A stretch of DNA of 64,000 nucleotides from assembly GCA_947503005.1 (NCBI GenBank), contig CANNCA010000004.1, forward strand, positions 208,324-272,323, written 5' to 3'. Shown here one piece after another: positions 24,962-35,600 of this stretch (its first letter is position 1; every line of letters begins with the position of its first letter). This DNA is from an uncultured Flavobacteriaceae bacterium (GTDB lineage Bacteria; Bacteroidota; Bacteroidia; Flavobacteriales; Flavobacteriaceae). Below the pieces are notes generated by a model. The model made no database searches and had not been told where the DNA came from. It was given only the letters and a program-made list of their open reading frames with translations. A program made the translations under genes and the position numbers.

Positions 24962-25783
24962 TTATGGCAACGAATTCACCGTTTTACGAAGGGCCACCAA
25001 GTTGGTCAACAGTTTCTCCAAATGATCCAGATGCAACATATTTGCCCCATCACTTTTGGCGATACTGGGGTCAAAATGGGTTTCGATAAAGATGCCATCA
25101 ACTCCTGCAGCGATTCCTGCACGGGCGATGGTTTCGATCATATCAGGTCTTCCACCGGTTACTCCTGAAGATTGATTCGGCTGTTGTAATGAGTGGGTTA
25201 CATCCAAAACTACGGGGGCATATTGTTTCATTGTTGGTATTCCCCTAAAATCGACCACCATATCTTGATACCCGAACATCGTACCGCGATCGGTAATCCA
25301 AACTTGATTGTTGCCTGAATCGGTTACTTTGGTGACTGCATGTTTCATACTTTCCGGACTCATAAACTGTCCCTTTTTTAGGTTCACCACTTTGCCCGTT
25401 TTGGCTGCCGCGACAACCAAATCGGTTTGCCGCACCAGAAAAGCGGGAATCTGAAGTACATCAACGTATTCGGCTGCCATCTCCGCATCTTGTTCCGAGT
25501 GAATATCCGTAATGGTCGGCACATGAAATGTCTCGGAAACTTTTCGTAATATTTTTAGTGCTCTTTCATCCCCGATTCCTGTAAATGAGTCCACACGACT
25601 GCGGTTCGCTTTTTTGAAACTTCCTTTAAAAATATAGGGTATTTGAAGTGCATCAGTAACAGAAACAATGCGCTCCGCGATACGCAATGCCATTTCTTCC
25701 CCTTCAATGGCACAAGGGCCGGAGAGGAGAAAGAAGTTTTCACTATCCGTATATTTTAGTTGCGGTATCAGGCTCAGTTGCAT
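24962..25783 (-). CDS. kdsA: 2-dehydro-3-deoxyphosphooctonate aldolase (KDO-8-P synthase)
   Basis: 273 residues. It condenses phosphoenolpyruvate with arabinose 5-phosphate to make KDO-8-phosphate for lipopolysaccharide inner core. The family motifs are clear: SGPCAIEGEE, FKGSFKKANRSR, GIGDERALKIL, TDIHSEQD, QIPAFLVRQTDLV, KKGQFMSPE, and the C-terminal HFDPSIAKSDGANMLHL. ATG at 25783 follows a TATCTTTG -7 box (reverse strand) at 25800-25807, so the promoter supports this start. A sulfatase gene follows closely on the same strand. Confidence 0.97.
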   Translation of the reverse strand: MQLSLIPQLKYTDSENFFLLSGPCAIEGEEMALRIAERIVSVTDALQIPYIFKGSFKKANRSRVDSFTGIGDERALKILRKVSETFHVPTITDIHSEQDAEMAAEYVDVLQIPAFLVRQTDLVVAAAKTGKVVNLKKGQFMSPESMKHAVTKVTDSGNNQVWITDRGTMFGYQDMVVDFRGIPTMKQYAPVVLDVTHSLQQPNQSSGVTGGRPDMIETIARAGIAAGVDGIFIETHFDPSIAKSDGANMLHLDHLEKLLTNLVALRKTVNSLP

Positions 25784-25799
25784 GGTATTTTATTTTCGC

Positions 25800-25807
25800 C
25801 AAAGATA
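25800..25807 (-). promoter_or_regulatory. -7 promoter box TATCTTTG of kdsA
   Basis: Exact Bacteroidota TAnnTTTG box on the minus strand, 17 bp before the kdsA start codon. Confidence 0.65.
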
Positions 25808-25921
25808 CTATTTTGAGAGACGATATGTTATAACCATGTACATTGTAAGGTATACTAAGAATAATCGACATACATCCAATCAGTTTCTTAGTTATTGCTA
25901 TTGATCCCAAATCTAGCTACT

Positions 25922-26479
25922 ATGCAAAGAATTATCTCCATTGTGCTGCTTTTAAGTAGTGTTTTCGTCTCCGCCCAATTTGGTAAAAATTGTGAATTGC
26001 GGCAGTTTAAAGTCAATCTTTTGAACCCTGGTGTTGAGTATGAGATGGCTTTGGGTACTAATACCACATTTGATATCAAAGCAGGTTTACAGGTAGCCCT
26101 AGATCCATTGGTTTCAAATATTTATGAGGAAGTCGGATTTTTCCCTGCGGTCGTCGGCCAATACCGCTACTACTATAATTTCGAAAAGCGACAACGGAAT
26201 AGAAGGCAGATTTACGGAAATTCTGCAAATTATATTGCGCCTGCAGTCGCTGTTTTCTTTCCGGATATCCGAACCATAGAAAATGAAGTCGTCAAAGGTA
26301 CTTTTGGCTATGCAGGTATAGTTACCGGACTGCAACGTAGTTATAATTCCGGAATTAATTTCTCCATCGATGTTGGAGCCGCCTATTACGCAGGACAGTT
26401 CAAAGGTCAAATACTGCCTGTTGCAAATTTAAGTATCGGCTGGATTATAAGTGAGAAACGATGGTGTGTGGGTAAATAG
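25922..26479 (+). CDS. small outer-membrane barrel-like protein, paralog A
   Basis: 185 residues from ATG 25922 (MQRIISIVLLLSSVFVSAQ, a clear signal peptide ending SAQ); an ATG at 25895 would add a non-signal tail. Alternating hydrophobic beta strands, the block GQYRYYYNFEKR and the end LSIGWIISEKRW suggest an eight-strand-like porin-type barrel. The next gene encodes a paralog with the same GQYRYYYN and GLQRSY blocks. Function is unknown; no enzyme motif is present. Confidence 0.7.
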   Translation: MQRIISIVLLLSSVFVSAQFGKNCELRQFKVNLLNPGVEYEMALGTNTTFDIKAGLQVALDPLVSNIYEEVGFFPAVVGQYRYYYNFEKRQRNRRQIYGNSANYIAPAVAVFFPDIRTIENEVVKGTFGYAGIVTGLQRSYNSGINFSIDVGAAYYAGQFKGQILPVANLSIGWIISEKRWCVGK

Positions 26480-26572
26480 TTTTTAATTGCAGATATTTTT
26501 TCAAGTCTACCTAAATTGTAGACCATTTGGCGCAATCTTTGTGCAAATAAGAATTCACTGAATCCAACCTAA

Positions 26573-27112
26573 ATGAAAAAGTACTTATTTCTTCTATTTT
26601 TTACTTCCTCACTTCTTTTAAATGGTCAATACGATAAACACGTTGAACGCACCCAACTTCAATTGGGTTTACCTTTGCCGAGTGTATTGTTCGAAGTCGG
26701 AATGTCTAAGAACACAACCACAAGTCTTGAGGCCATCACCGGTTTTGCTCTTAGAGGATGTAGCGGATGTGAGACCAATTTTGGAATCAATCCAGTCTTA
26801 CGTGGTCAATACCGCTACTACTATAACATGGAAAGAAGATTACGAAAGAAGAAGAATATTTCGGGTAATTCAGGCAACTACGTAGCCGCATTGGTGGCAT
26901 ACCAACACGGCCATCCGTTAATCGGAAACTTGTATACTTCTACAACCATGGGTGTAGGGCCTGTCTATGGTTTACAGCGTACCTACAAAAGAGGTTTCTT
27001 TTATAGATTAGAAGGAGGGGTCAATTACTATCAAGATGATTTTAATGACGGAATACTATTGGTTTTGGCAGCTCGGGTAGGTTGGGCGTTTCGGAAAAAG
27101 ATTCGAAAATAA
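26573..27112 (+). CDS. small outer-membrane barrel-like protein, paralog B
   Basis: 179 residues with signal peptide (MKKYLFLLFFTSSLLLNG). It shares GQYRYYYNMERR, SGNSGNYVA, GLQRTYKRG and a terminal VGWAF strand with the preceding protein, so the two are tandem duplicates. Extra Cys residues (CSGCET) occur in the middle. A box AATCTTTG at 26534-26541 (one mismatch to TAnnTTTG) and an inverted repeat GTCTAC...GTAGAC at 26505-26523 lie in front, so it probably has its own promoter. Function is unknown. Confidence 0.7.
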   Translation: MKKYLFLLFFTSSLLLNGQYDKHVERTQLQLGLPLPSVLFEVGMSKNTTTSLEAITGFALRGCSGCETNFGINPVLRGQYRYYYNMERRLRKKKNISGNSGNYVAALVAYQHGHPLIGNLYTSTTMGVGPVYGLQRTYKRGFFYRLEGGVNYYQDDFNDGILLVLAARVGWAFRKKIRK

Positions 27113-27174
27113 CCTCCTCAAAATCAACAACATAAAAATAATAAAACTTTATAGCGGTGTCAAAGATTTCGACG

Positions 27175-27182
27175 TATCTTTG
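27175..27182 (+). promoter_or_regulatory. -7 promoter box TATCTTTG of typA
   Basis: Exact TAnnTTTG box 20 bp before the typA start. Its position rules out the upstream in-frame ATG at 27157. Confidence 0.75.
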
Positions 27183-27201
27183 CACGCTCAAAATAAGAGG
27201 T

Positions 27202-29001
27202 ATGTCTACAACTAAAAATATTGCCATTATCGCACACGTTGACCACGGTAAAACCACCTTGGTCGATAAGATCATGTATCACTGTCAATTGTTTCGTGAT
27301 AACGAAAATACAGGCGACTTGATATTGGATAATAATGATCTTGAACGTGAGAGGGGAATAACCATTACCTCGAAGAACGTTTCCGTTGTTTATAAAGACA
27401 CCAAAATCAATATTATTGACACGCCCGGTCACGCCGATTTTGGTGGTGAGGTAGAGCGTGTATTGAATATGGCTGATGGTGTTCTGCTATTGGTAGATGC
27501 TTTTGAAGGCCCAATGCCTCAAACACGTTTCGTACTTCAAAAAGCTATTGATTTAGGGTTAAAGCCCTGTGTGGTCATCAATAAAGTAGACAAAGAAAAC
27601 TGTACCCCAGAAGAAGTACACGAAAAGGTTTTTGATTTGATGTATGAATTGGGTGCTGAGGAATGGCAACTGGATTTTCCTACTGTTTACGGTTCTGCAA
27701 AGAACAACTGGATGAGTGATGATTGGAGAAATGAAACAGAAAATATTGAACCATTGTTGGATATGGTGATTGAGCATATTCCGACCTTCGAACCCATAGA
27801 AGGGAATACTCAAATGTTGATTACTTCTTTAGATTTCTCATCTTTTACAGGAAGAATCGCCATCGGAAGATTACAGAGAGGCACTTTGAAAGAAGGGCAG
27901 CAGATTTCACTCGTAAAAAGAGATAAAAGTATTGTAAAGTCCAAGATCAAGGAACTTTTTGTTTTTGAAGGTCTTGGCCGTAAAAAAGTAACGGAAGTCG
28001 TTGCTGGTGATATCTGTGCCTTGGTCGGTGTAGAAGGATTTGAAATTGGTGATACCGTTGCAGATTTGGAAAACCCTGAAGGATTGAAGACCATCGCCAT
28101 CGATGAACCAACCATGAGCATGTTGTTCACGATTAACGATAGTCCGTTTTTTGGTCAGGACGGCAAGTTCGTAACCTCGCGACATATCAAAGAGCGTTTA
28201 GAGCGTGAATTGGAAAAGAACTTGGCGTTACGTGTCAACGAAACAGATAGCGCCGATAAGTTTTTGGTTTTTGGTCGCGGCGTATTGCACCTTTCGGTCT
28301 TGATCGAGACGATGCGTCGAGAAGGTTATGAATTGCAGATTGGTCAGCCACAAGTTATCATTAAAGAAATTGATGGCGTAAAATGTGAGCCTATCGAATC
28401 GTTGACCATTGATTTGCCTGAATCAGTTTCAGGCAGGGCGGTCGAGATGGTATCCATTCGAAAGGGTGAGATGACCAGTATGGAAGCGAAAGGTGATCGT
28501 ATGGTTTGTGAATTCTTGATTCCATCACGCGGTATCATCGGTCTGCGAAATCAGTTGTTGACTGCTACCGCTGGTGAGGCCATCATGGCACACCGCTTTT
28601 TGGAATACCAACCGATGAAGGGCGATATCCCGCAACGCCAGAACGGTTCTTTGGTTTCTATGGAAAAAGGAAAAGCGATTCCCTATTCTATCGATAAATT
28701 ACAAGACCGCGGAAAGTTTTTTGTTGATCCGGGAGAGGATATCTATGAAGGTCAGGTCATTGGCGAAAATTCTCGTGGCGATGACATGACCATCAACATT
28801 ACGAAAACCAAAAAGCTTTCAAACGTGCGTTCTTCTGGAGCGGATGACAAAGCGAAAATTGTTCCGGCAATAAAATTCTCTTTGGAAGAGGCTTTGGAAT
28901 ACATTCAAAAAGATGAGTATGTCGAGGTGACGCCAAAGCACCTAAGACTTCGAAAAATCTATTTGACAGAAGTTGACCGTAAGCGGAACAAGATTGCGTA
29001 A
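27202..29001 (+). CDS. typA: ribosome-associated GTPase TypA/BipA
   Basis: 599 residues. A translational GTPase that binds 70S ribosomes, needed for growth under stress and for ribosome assembly. G1 is AHVDHGKTT (10-18), G3 DTPGHADFGGE, G4 NKVDKEN; then beta-barrel domain II, two EF-G-like domains (III, V: SVSGRAVEMVSIRKGEM) and the TypA C-terminal domain (RSSGADDKAKIVP...EALEYIQKDEYVEVTP). Length fits the family. ATG at 27202 is chosen because a TATCTTTG box ends 20 bp before it. A strong bidirectional terminator follows at 29021-29057, shared with the convergent ppgK gene. Confidence 0.97.
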   Translation: MSTTKNIAIIAHVDHGKTTLVDKIMYHCQLFRDNENTGDLILDNNDLERERGITITSKNVSVVYKDTKINIIDTPGHADFGGEVERVLNMADGVLLLVDAFEGPMPQTRFVLQKAIDLGLKPCVVINKVDKENCTPEEVHEKVFDLMYELGAEEWQLDFPTVYGSAKNNWMSDDWRNETENIEPLLDMVIEHIPTFEPIEGNTQMLITSLDFSSFTGRIAIGRLQRGTLKEGQQISLVKRDKSIVKSKIKELFVFEGLGRKKVTEVVAGDICALVGVEGFEIGDTVADLENPEGLKTIAIDEPTMSMLFTINDSPFFGQDGKFVTSRHIKERLERELEKNLALRVNETDSADKFLVFGRGVLHLSVLIETMRREGYELQIGQPQVIIKEIDGVKCEPIESLTIDLPESVSGRAVEMVSIRKGEMTSMEAKGDRMVCEFLIPSRGIIGLRNQLLTATAGEAIMAHRFLEYQPMKGDIPQRQNGSLVSMEKGKAIPYSIDKLQDRGKFFVDPGEDIYEGQVIGENSRGDDMTINITKTKKLSNVRSSGADDKAKIVPAIKFSLEEALEYIQKDEYVEVTPKHLRLRKIYLTEVDRKRNKIA

Positions 29002-29020
29002 TGGCATAATGCTGCAAATA

Positions 29021-29057
29021 AAAAATCCCCAAGCTGAATTTCAACTTGGGGATTTTT
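29021..29057. terminator. bidirectional terminator between typA and ppgK
   Basis: AAAAATCCCCAAG-loop-CTTGGGGATTTTT, a 13-bp stem with A and T tracts on both sides, serves convergent genes. Confidence 0.9.
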
Positions 29058-29072
29058 ATTTTGTTCTAGTTA

Positions 29073-29822
29073 TTAATCTCTGGGCGCCTGATGCAAAGCT
29101 GCAGCAGCCGCACCAACAATTCCTGCTTGATTTCTGAGTTCTGCAGGAATCACAGGCGTTTCAATGGTGATGCTATCTTTATATTCATCAAAATCCTTTG
29201 AAGCACCTCCACCTAAAATAATGAGGTCAGGTGCCACGATCAAATCAACAAGTTTCAAAAACTTGTTGAACCGTTTACCCCATTGTGCGTAAGTGAGGCC
29301 TTCACGGGTTTTCGCTGAATCTGCCGCCCAAAGTTCTATCTTTTTATATTTTTTATACGGAATTTGACCAAGTTCAAAATTAGGTATCAATTCCCCATCA
29401 AAGAAAGCGCCACTACCCAAACCGGTACCGATGGTTATCATAATGACTAAACCCTGCTTTCCTTTTCCTATTCCATAATTCATTGTTGCGTAACCGGCAG
29501 CATCGGCATCGTTCACTACGGTAACTGGTAAACCTGTTGCCTCGCTAAAAAGTTCTTTAACGTTCAAACCCAACCATTTCTTGTGAAGATTTCCGGGAGA
29601 CTTACATATGCCATGTTTGATTACCGTTGGAAAACCTACACCTATTGGTCCTTTGTGGTCAAAATGCTTTACAATTTCGGCGACAACTTTCGCCATATCC
29701 TTTGGTTTTCTACCTTCTGGTGTTGGTATTCTATGACGCTTCGTCAACATTTCGCCCGTTAGCGAATTTACCAATGCCCCTTTAATTCCAGAGCCCCCAA
29801 TATCGATTCCTAATACTTTCAT
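29073..29822 (-). CDS. ppgK: polyphosphate glucokinase, ROK-like
   Basis: 249 residues from ATG 29822. It phosphorylates glucose with polyphosphate (and often ATP). The ASKHA/ROK fold is seen in GIDIGGSGIKGALV (phosphate 1), GVGFPTV, VNDADAAGYATMNYGIGKGK (the catalytic Asp and the PPGK-type GKGK), ITIGTGLGSG (phosphate 2) and ILGGGAS (adenosine). The residues after IGTGLGSG (AFFDGELIPNFELGQIPY) match PPGK rather than ordinary ROK kinases; no zinc motif is seen. The TACTTTTG box at 29846-29853 supports this start over an ATG at 29900. Confidence 0.9.
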   Translation of the reverse strand: MKVLGIDIGGSGIKGALVNSLTGEMLTKRHRIPTPEGRKPKDMAKVVAEIVKHFDHKGPIGVGFPTVIKHGICKSPGNLHKKWLGLNVKELFSEATGLPVTVVNDADAAGYATMNYGIGKGKQGLVIMITIGTGLGSGAFFDGELIPNFELGQIPYKKYKKIELWAADSAKTREGLTYAQWGKRFNKFLKLVDLIVAPDLIILGGGASKDFDEYKDSITIETPVIPAELRNQAGIVGAAAAALHQAPRD

Positions 29823-29845
29823 TTTTTGGTTAATAGCTTTGCTCG

Positions 29846-29853
29846 CAAAAGTA
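29846..29853 (-). promoter_or_regulatory. -7 promoter box TACTTTTG of ppgK
   Basis: Exact TAnnTTTG on the minus strand, 24 bp before the ppgK start. Confidence 0.6.
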
Positions 29854-29896
29854 GCAAATCTTTTTGCAGTAATTTTATGTTGTGGCCGCGTTGTTG

Positions 29897-31369
29897 TCAA
29901 TTCGAATTGTACAAGCCTGTATCCCCCTTATCTAGTAACGGTAACATATCATTGAGCACATCCGACTTTTCACTTGCAATATTTTCAGTCTCAAAAGGAT
30001 CGTTTGCGTAATCGTATAATTCAAGTGTAGGCTCCTCTTTGCGGAAATATTTTGTTAGCCGATACCTTTCCGTTCGCATACTAATACCTTGCTTAAAATA
30101 ACTGTAAGCAGCTTTACTTGGTAGTCTTTGGTTTGATTCCATGTAAGGGGTAAGACTTTCGCCGTCAATTTTATGATTGATTTTGATTCCAGAAAGCGCT
30201 GCCAGCGTCGGATAAATATCTACGGTTTCTACTACGTTTTCTATTCTTTTTCCCAGATGTTTTTCAAAAGGGGAATTGATAATCAAAGTGCTTTTCAATG
30301 CGCTTTCGAACAAGGTGTGTTTTCCCCATACCCGTTGGTCACCCAAATGCCAACCATGATCCCCCCAAATGACAATGATGGTATTTTCTGCAAGGCCTAG
30401 AGCATCGAGTTCTTTGGTGATTTTTCCAATTTGCGCGTCAATATAACTGATGGAAGCATAATAGGCATGCTTCAACTTTCTGGCATAGGCTTCCGAAACC
30501 GATTGTTCTAAGCTGGCTTTTTCTTCGCCTAAAGCATACTGATTGAATTCTCCGCTGGAATGCAAACTGGATTGATTTATATTTTCAGGGATATTTGGAT
30601 TCTCGGAAAGCTGTATACTATCACGTTCATACAAATCCCAATACTGTTTTGGAGCATTGAAAGGCAGGTGCGGTTTGAAAAACCCAACTCCCATAAAAAA
30701 TGGTTTCCCTTGATTTTTAAGTTCCCGTAGTTTCAAAATGGCAAGTTGTGTGGTTAGTCCATCAGGATACCCTTCATCACTTACATTACCCATTTCATAA
30801 GGTTTCACCTGTTTCTTCAAACTTTGCCGATTTTCACCGTCGGCATAGGCGAAGAAGGCGTTCCAGCCGGTTTTCCATTTTCCCGGATTGAAGACTAATT
30901 CACTCCAGCTTTGCGGTAGCTCTCTTTTCTGGGAAGGCTCTTCTTCATAACCATAGACCAAGCCGTCAGCTGAATGACTAATTTTTCCAATTCCAACGGT
31001 ATGATAGCCTTCTTGTTTAAATCGATGGATAAACGTCTCGGGAATTGAATCTTCCCGTTTGTCAGATAGTTCTTTTTCCAGAGCCCGGTTGCTGAGGTGG
31101 ACCGGTTTCCATGGTCGATATCCTGTAAGTAGGGCGTGCCTTGAAGCGCCACAAGTTGGCACCTGTACATAGTGGTTGGTAAACAAGCTGCCTTTGTTGG
31201 CCAAGGCATCCATATTCGGAGATTTGACCATACTTCCATAAACACCCAATTCATTTCTCAAATCATCGACGGCGATGAAAAGAATGTTGGGTTTGGTCTC
31301 GGTTTTCGTTTTATTAATACAGTTGAGGAACAATAGGCCGAAAAGAAAAAAGGGTACTATTCTGTTCAT
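29897..31369 (-). CDS. lipoprotein sulfatase of the iduronate-sulfatase-like S1 type
   Basis: 490 residues from ATG 31369, with lipobox LFLNC (Cys17). NILFIAVDDLRNELGVYG holds the metal-binding Asp pair; PTCGASRHALLTGYRP gives C-x-A-x-R with Cys73 as the formylglycine residue, the variant seen in iduronate-2-sulfatase-like enzymes, and VIWGDHGWHLGD the second metal site. Substrate is probably a sulfated uronic-acid polysaccharide. An ATG at 31420 would lie inside the ftsE end and precede no signal. It begins 10 bp after ftsE on the same strand. Confidence 0.93.
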   Translation of the reverse strand: MNRIVPFFLFGLLFLNCINKTKTETKPNILFIAVDDLRNELGVYGSMVKSPNMDALANKGSLFTNHYVQVPTCGASRHALLTGYRPWKPVHLSNRALEKELSDKREDSIPETFIHRFKQEGYHTVGIGKISHSADGLVYGYEEEPSQKRELPQSWSELVFNPGKWKTGWNAFFAYADGENRQSLKKQVKPYEMGNVSDEGYPDGLTTQLAILKLRELKNQGKPFFMGVGFFKPHLPFNAPKQYWDLYERDSIQLSENPNIPENINQSSLHSSGEFNQYALGEEKASLEQSVSEAYARKLKHAYYASISYIDAQIGKITKELDALGLAENTIIVIWGDHGWHLGDQRVWGKHTLFESALKSTLIINSPFEKHLGKRIENVVETVDIYPTLAALSGIKINHKIDGESLTPYMESNQRLPSKAAYSYFKQGISMRTERYRLTKYFRKEEPTLELYDYANDPFETENIASEKSDVLNDMLPLLDKGDTGLYNSN

Positions 31370-31379
31370 AAAATAATAC

Positions 31380-32063
31380 TTATACCGCTCGTTGCACCAC
31401 CTCAAAAACTTTGTTCCCATCGCATTTCAAGGTCTTTGACGGGTATTTTAAGATTAAAGCATAGTCATGGGTCGCCATCAAAATGGTACGACCTGATTTG
31501 TTAATGTCTTGAAGCACTTTCATTACCTCCACAGAGGTTTGAGGGTCTAAGTTACCGGTGGGTTCATCAGCTAATATCAACTCGGGATCGTTGAGCAAGG
31601 CGCGGGCGATTGCAACACGCTGTTGTTCCCCACCAGAAAGCTCGTGCGGGAATTTAAAACCTTTGGTCTTCATACCTACTTTTTCCAAAACATCTTCTAT
31701 CTGACCATCCATCTTGGTCTGGTCTTTCCAACCGGTAGCTTTAAGAACGAATTGAAGATTTTTTTTGATGGTACGATCGGGTAATAGTTTGAAATCTTGA
31801 AAGACAATACCCAATTTTCTACGCAAGAAGGGAATATCTTTTTCCCGCAGTTTTTTCAAATCAAAATCAACGATAATTCCTTCCCCTTGACGTAATGGCA
31901 GATCGCCGTAAAGGGTTTTCATGAAACTACTCTTGCCACTTCCCGTCTTTCCGATAAGATATACGAACTCCCCTTTCTTTATTTCCAAGGAAACATCGTT
32001 CAATATTAAACTTTCCTTTTGGAAAATGGCCACCTCTTTTAGTTCAAGAATTGTTTCAGGCAC
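31380..32063 (-). CDS. ftsE: cell-division ABC ATPase FtsE
   Basis: 227 residues. FtsE with FtsX forms the envelope ABC complex that activates peptidoglycan hydrolases at the septum. Walker A is GKTGSGKSS (G38-S46), Q-loop [11 protein letters not shown], signature [15 protein letters not shown], Walker [14 protein letters not shown] and H-loop ATHDY. The [10 protein letters not shown] segment is typical FtsE rather than LolD. No ftsX gene is next to it, which is common in Bacteroidota. It follows a 95-residue unknown (4-bp gap) and precedes the sulfatase by 10 bp. Confidence 0.85.
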   Translation of the reverse strand: MPETILELKEVAIFQKESLILNDVSLEIKKGEFVYLIGKTGSGKSSFMKTLYGDLPLRQGEGIIVDFDLKKLREKDIPFLRRKLGIVFQDFKLLPDRTIKKNLQFVLKATGWKDQTKMDGQIEDVLEKVGMKTKGFKFPHELSGGEQQRVAIARALLNDPELILADEPTGNLDPQTSVEVMKVLQDINKSGRTILMATHDYALILKYPSKTLKCDGNKVFEVVQRAV

Positions 32064-32067
32064 AGTC

Positions 32068-32355
32068 TTAAGATTTTGGTTTTTTTTGATCTAATGATAC
32101 CCAATAAATAACATCTCTGAAGTCTTTTTGTGCGGCCGTAACGAATTGTGGTATTTTTTTAAGGTTCCCTTTTGCTAAGGTTAAAATCGCTTTTTGCGCA
32201 CTCAACAGATTCCATTCCGATTGAGCCATAACATGTTTTAAAGTCAGTCCTGACAGTAGCTGACGTACTTTTTCCTGTTCCTTTGATGTAAAATCATCGC
32301 TGATCTTCCTTTCCAAATCCTTTCTCATCAGCAAAATCTCTTCTTCTAAATCCAT
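32068..32355 (-). CDS. small conserved protein upstream of ftsE
   Basis: 95 residues, not recognised. It is mostly helical and charged (MDLEEEILLMRKDLERKISDDF at the start), with no signal peptide, and ends YWVSLDQKKPKS. Its stop is 4 bp from the ftsE start, so the two are co-translated. The tight linkage suggests a division or envelope role, but nothing in the protein shows it. Confidence 0.75.
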   Translation of the reverse strand: MDLEEEILLMRKDLERKISDDFTSKEQEKVRQLLSGLTLKHVMAQSEWNLLSAQKAILTLAKGNLKKIPQFVTAAQKDFRDVIYWVSLDQKKPKS

Positions 32356-32439
32356 AGAGTTTGTTGATATAAAAGTAATAAGTTCAAACCGATAACAGAT
32401 GACCCTTCATCGAAATCTTTTTCTTTTGTAGTTGAAAAC

Positions 32440-32575
32440 GCTCTTCGCCTTGCGCCGAAAGTTAAGCACCGAACGCTGAACACTTTTTACAACCTATATC
32501 GTGGAATGCAAAAAGTGCAAAGCTAAAAGCGAATTGCGTAAAGCGAAAAGCGATACGCGAAAATACTTAGGCACA
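32440..32575. repeat. AAAGCG-rich low-complexity intergenic tract
   Basis: The tract repeats degenerate words such as AAAGCGAAAAGCG, GCGTAAAGCG and GCGATACGCG. A related tract lies at 14887-14960, between the patatin start and its upstream neighbour. Both are free of genes. Confidence 0.45.
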
Positions 32576-32606
32576 GAATTTGCCGTTATAGCTACTAGAA
32601 AATAGT

Positions 32607-35600
32607 TTGAACACTATGAACAGAAAAACCGTATTATTTCCCTTGTTTTTAGGGATGGTCTTTTTAGTCACTGCACAGGAGACCGAAATATATACCCACG
32701 ATCAGAAAGATTATCAAGACGCATTGGCGCTGTATAACAATGAACAGTACCAAGCGGCACAGACCATTTTTGCAAGGGTCAAGAACGATACCGACAATTT
32801 GGAGACCAAAGCGAACAGTGCCTATTACGAGGCTACTGCGGCCGTTCGTTTGAACCAGGCTGGCGCAGATAATTTGATGGAAGATTTCGTGGAAAAATAT
32901 CCTACTTCTACCAAACGGAATTCCGCTTTTGCCGATGTGGCCGAATACTATTTCGATACGGGAAAATATCCTTATGCCTTGAAGTGGTACAATAAAGTAG
33001 ATCAAAGTGCTTTGTCTCGAAAAGAGATGGACAAGTTCAACTTCAATTATGGCTATTCTCTTTTTTCCTCTAAGAAAACAAAAGAGGCAGAGCGATATCT
33101 AAACAAGGTGACCAATTCGCCTGTATATGGTTCGCAGGCCAAATACTACTTGGGATACATTTCATATCAAGAAGATGACTACGAAGCGGCCAATGAGCGT
33201 TTTGATGAGATTACCGACCCTGAGATTCTCGAAGAGAAAATGAGCTACTATCAGGCCGATATGAATTTTAAATTAGGGAATTTCGAAGAAGCCATTGCAT
33301 TGGCCAAAAAACAAATGGCCAAGGGTGATCGTAAGGAAAAGTCTGAATTGAGTAAGATTATCGGCGAGAGTTATTTTCAATTGAAACAATATGCCAATGC
33401 CATTCCGTTTTTAGAAGATTATAAGGGCAAGCGCGGTAAGTGGAACAATACAGACCATTATTTATTAGGCTATTGCTATTTTAAACAAGGCGATTTTGCC
33501 AATGCAATTCAACAGTTCAATAAAATTATCGGCGGCACGAACAGTGTTTCCCAAAATGCCTACTACCATTTGGCGGAATGTTATTTGAAGCTGGATAAAA
33601 AATCTGAAGCTTTGAATGCGTTTCGGAATGCCTCACAAATGGGCTTTTCTCCAGAAATCCAAAAAGACGCCTATTTGAACTATGCGCGACTGAGCTATGA
33701 AATTGGAAATGCTTATGAACCGGTCCCACAAGTGATTTCAACTTATTTAGAGAAATATCCCAATGATTCGAATGCCCAAGAGATGAAAGAACTTCTGGTT
33801 GATTCGTATATCACATCGAAGAATTTTGAAGGGGCAATGGAACTTTTGGAAAAGAACCGCGGGTTTGCTAGTAAGGCTACTTATCAAAAAGTAGCATTCT
33901 ATCGCGGTGTCGAATTGTTCATGGAAACCGATTATGGGGGTGCAGCCGAAAATTTCGGAAAATCGTTGAGTAGTGCCGAGGACGCACTTTTTACCGCAAG
34001 GGCAAACTATTGGCGCGGTGAGTCTTTGTACTTGTTGAATCGTTTTGATGAGGCGTTGACCAATTATGCGTCATTTAAGCAGAGTTCGGTCGCTAGGTCT
34101 ACAGATGAATTCAAGGACATTGATTATAACATGGCATACACCTATTTTAAATTACGTGATTATGGTAGCGCCATTAGCAATTTTAAGAAATATACGGAAA
34201 CGGCAGGTGCGGATAATGAAAAATTGAACGATGCGTATTTGCGATTGGGTGATAGCTATTTCGTAACAAGTAAATACTGGCCAGCTATAGAAACCTATAA
34301 CAAGGCTCTACGAGGTCGAGAAAAAGATTATGCAGCTTTTCAAAAGGCATTGAGTTACGGATTTGTAGATCGCCGAAATAGTAAAATAGAAGAGCTGGAA
34401 GGCTTCGTAGGCAAGTATCCGAATTCATCCTTGAAAGATGATGCTCTTTTCGAATTGGGAAATACCTATATAAGTGCAGGGCAAGAGCAACAGGGATTGC
34501 AAGCTTATGATAAGTTGATTCAAGGCTATCGGGCGAGTAGCCTGGTGCCACAGGCCATTATGCGACAAGGCTTGGTACACTACAATGCCAACCGCAATGA
34601 ACAGGCCCTGGCAAAATTCAAAACGGTGGTCCGTGATTATCCTAAAACCCAAGAAGCCATACAGGCGGTGGCTACCGCTAAATTGGTCTATGTTGATTTA
34701 GGCCGCGTAAACGAATATGCGGAATGGGTACGTGATTTGGACTTTGTCGAAGTCACCGATTCAGAATTGGACAATGCCACTTTTGAGTCCGCCGACAAAC
34801 AGAATTTAGAAGGTAAAAAAGAAGCTGCCATCAGAGGGTACGAGAATTATATCAAAGAATTTCCGAATGGCTTACATGCCGTGAAAGCGAATTTCAATTT
34901 GGCGCAATTGTATTTCGCAAAAGGTCAAAAGGATAATGCTCTACCATACTATAAATATGTTGCTGATCGTGGAGCAAGTGAGTATGCAGAGCAGGCCTTA
35001 ACAAGAGTTTGTGAAGTATATATCGGTAATAAAGATTATCCTTCTGCGTTGCCTTATTTAGAGCGTTTAGAGGCGCAGGCAGATATTCAACAGAACCGGA
35101 CTTTTGCACAATCGAACCTGATGAAAGGGTATTATGAGCAAAAGAATTACGACCAGACCATTGCCTATGCCGAGAAGGTCTTGGCGACGGCTGCCATCGA
35201 TAACCGTATTAAGGCTGATGCACAGATCATGATTGCGCGCTCAGCCATTGCAACGGGTGATGAGGCTCGTGCGGAGTCAGGCTACGCTGCGGTACTGAAA
35301 ATTGCGAGTGGCGCGACCGCGGCGGAAGCATTATACTATGATGCTTATTTTAAAAACAAAGCTGGGGACTATGAAAATTCCAATACTTCAGTTCAAAAGC
35401 TGGCCAAAGACTATTCCAGTTACAAAGAATGGGGCGGAAAAGGATTGATTATCATGGCCAAAAACTACTACGAGTTGGGCGATGCTTACCAAGCGACTTA
35501 TATCTTGGAAAGTGTGACGACTAACTTTAGTCAATATCCTGAAATTGTTTCCGAGGCTAAGGGAGAACTATCGATTATCAAGGCCAAGGAAGCAAAAAGT

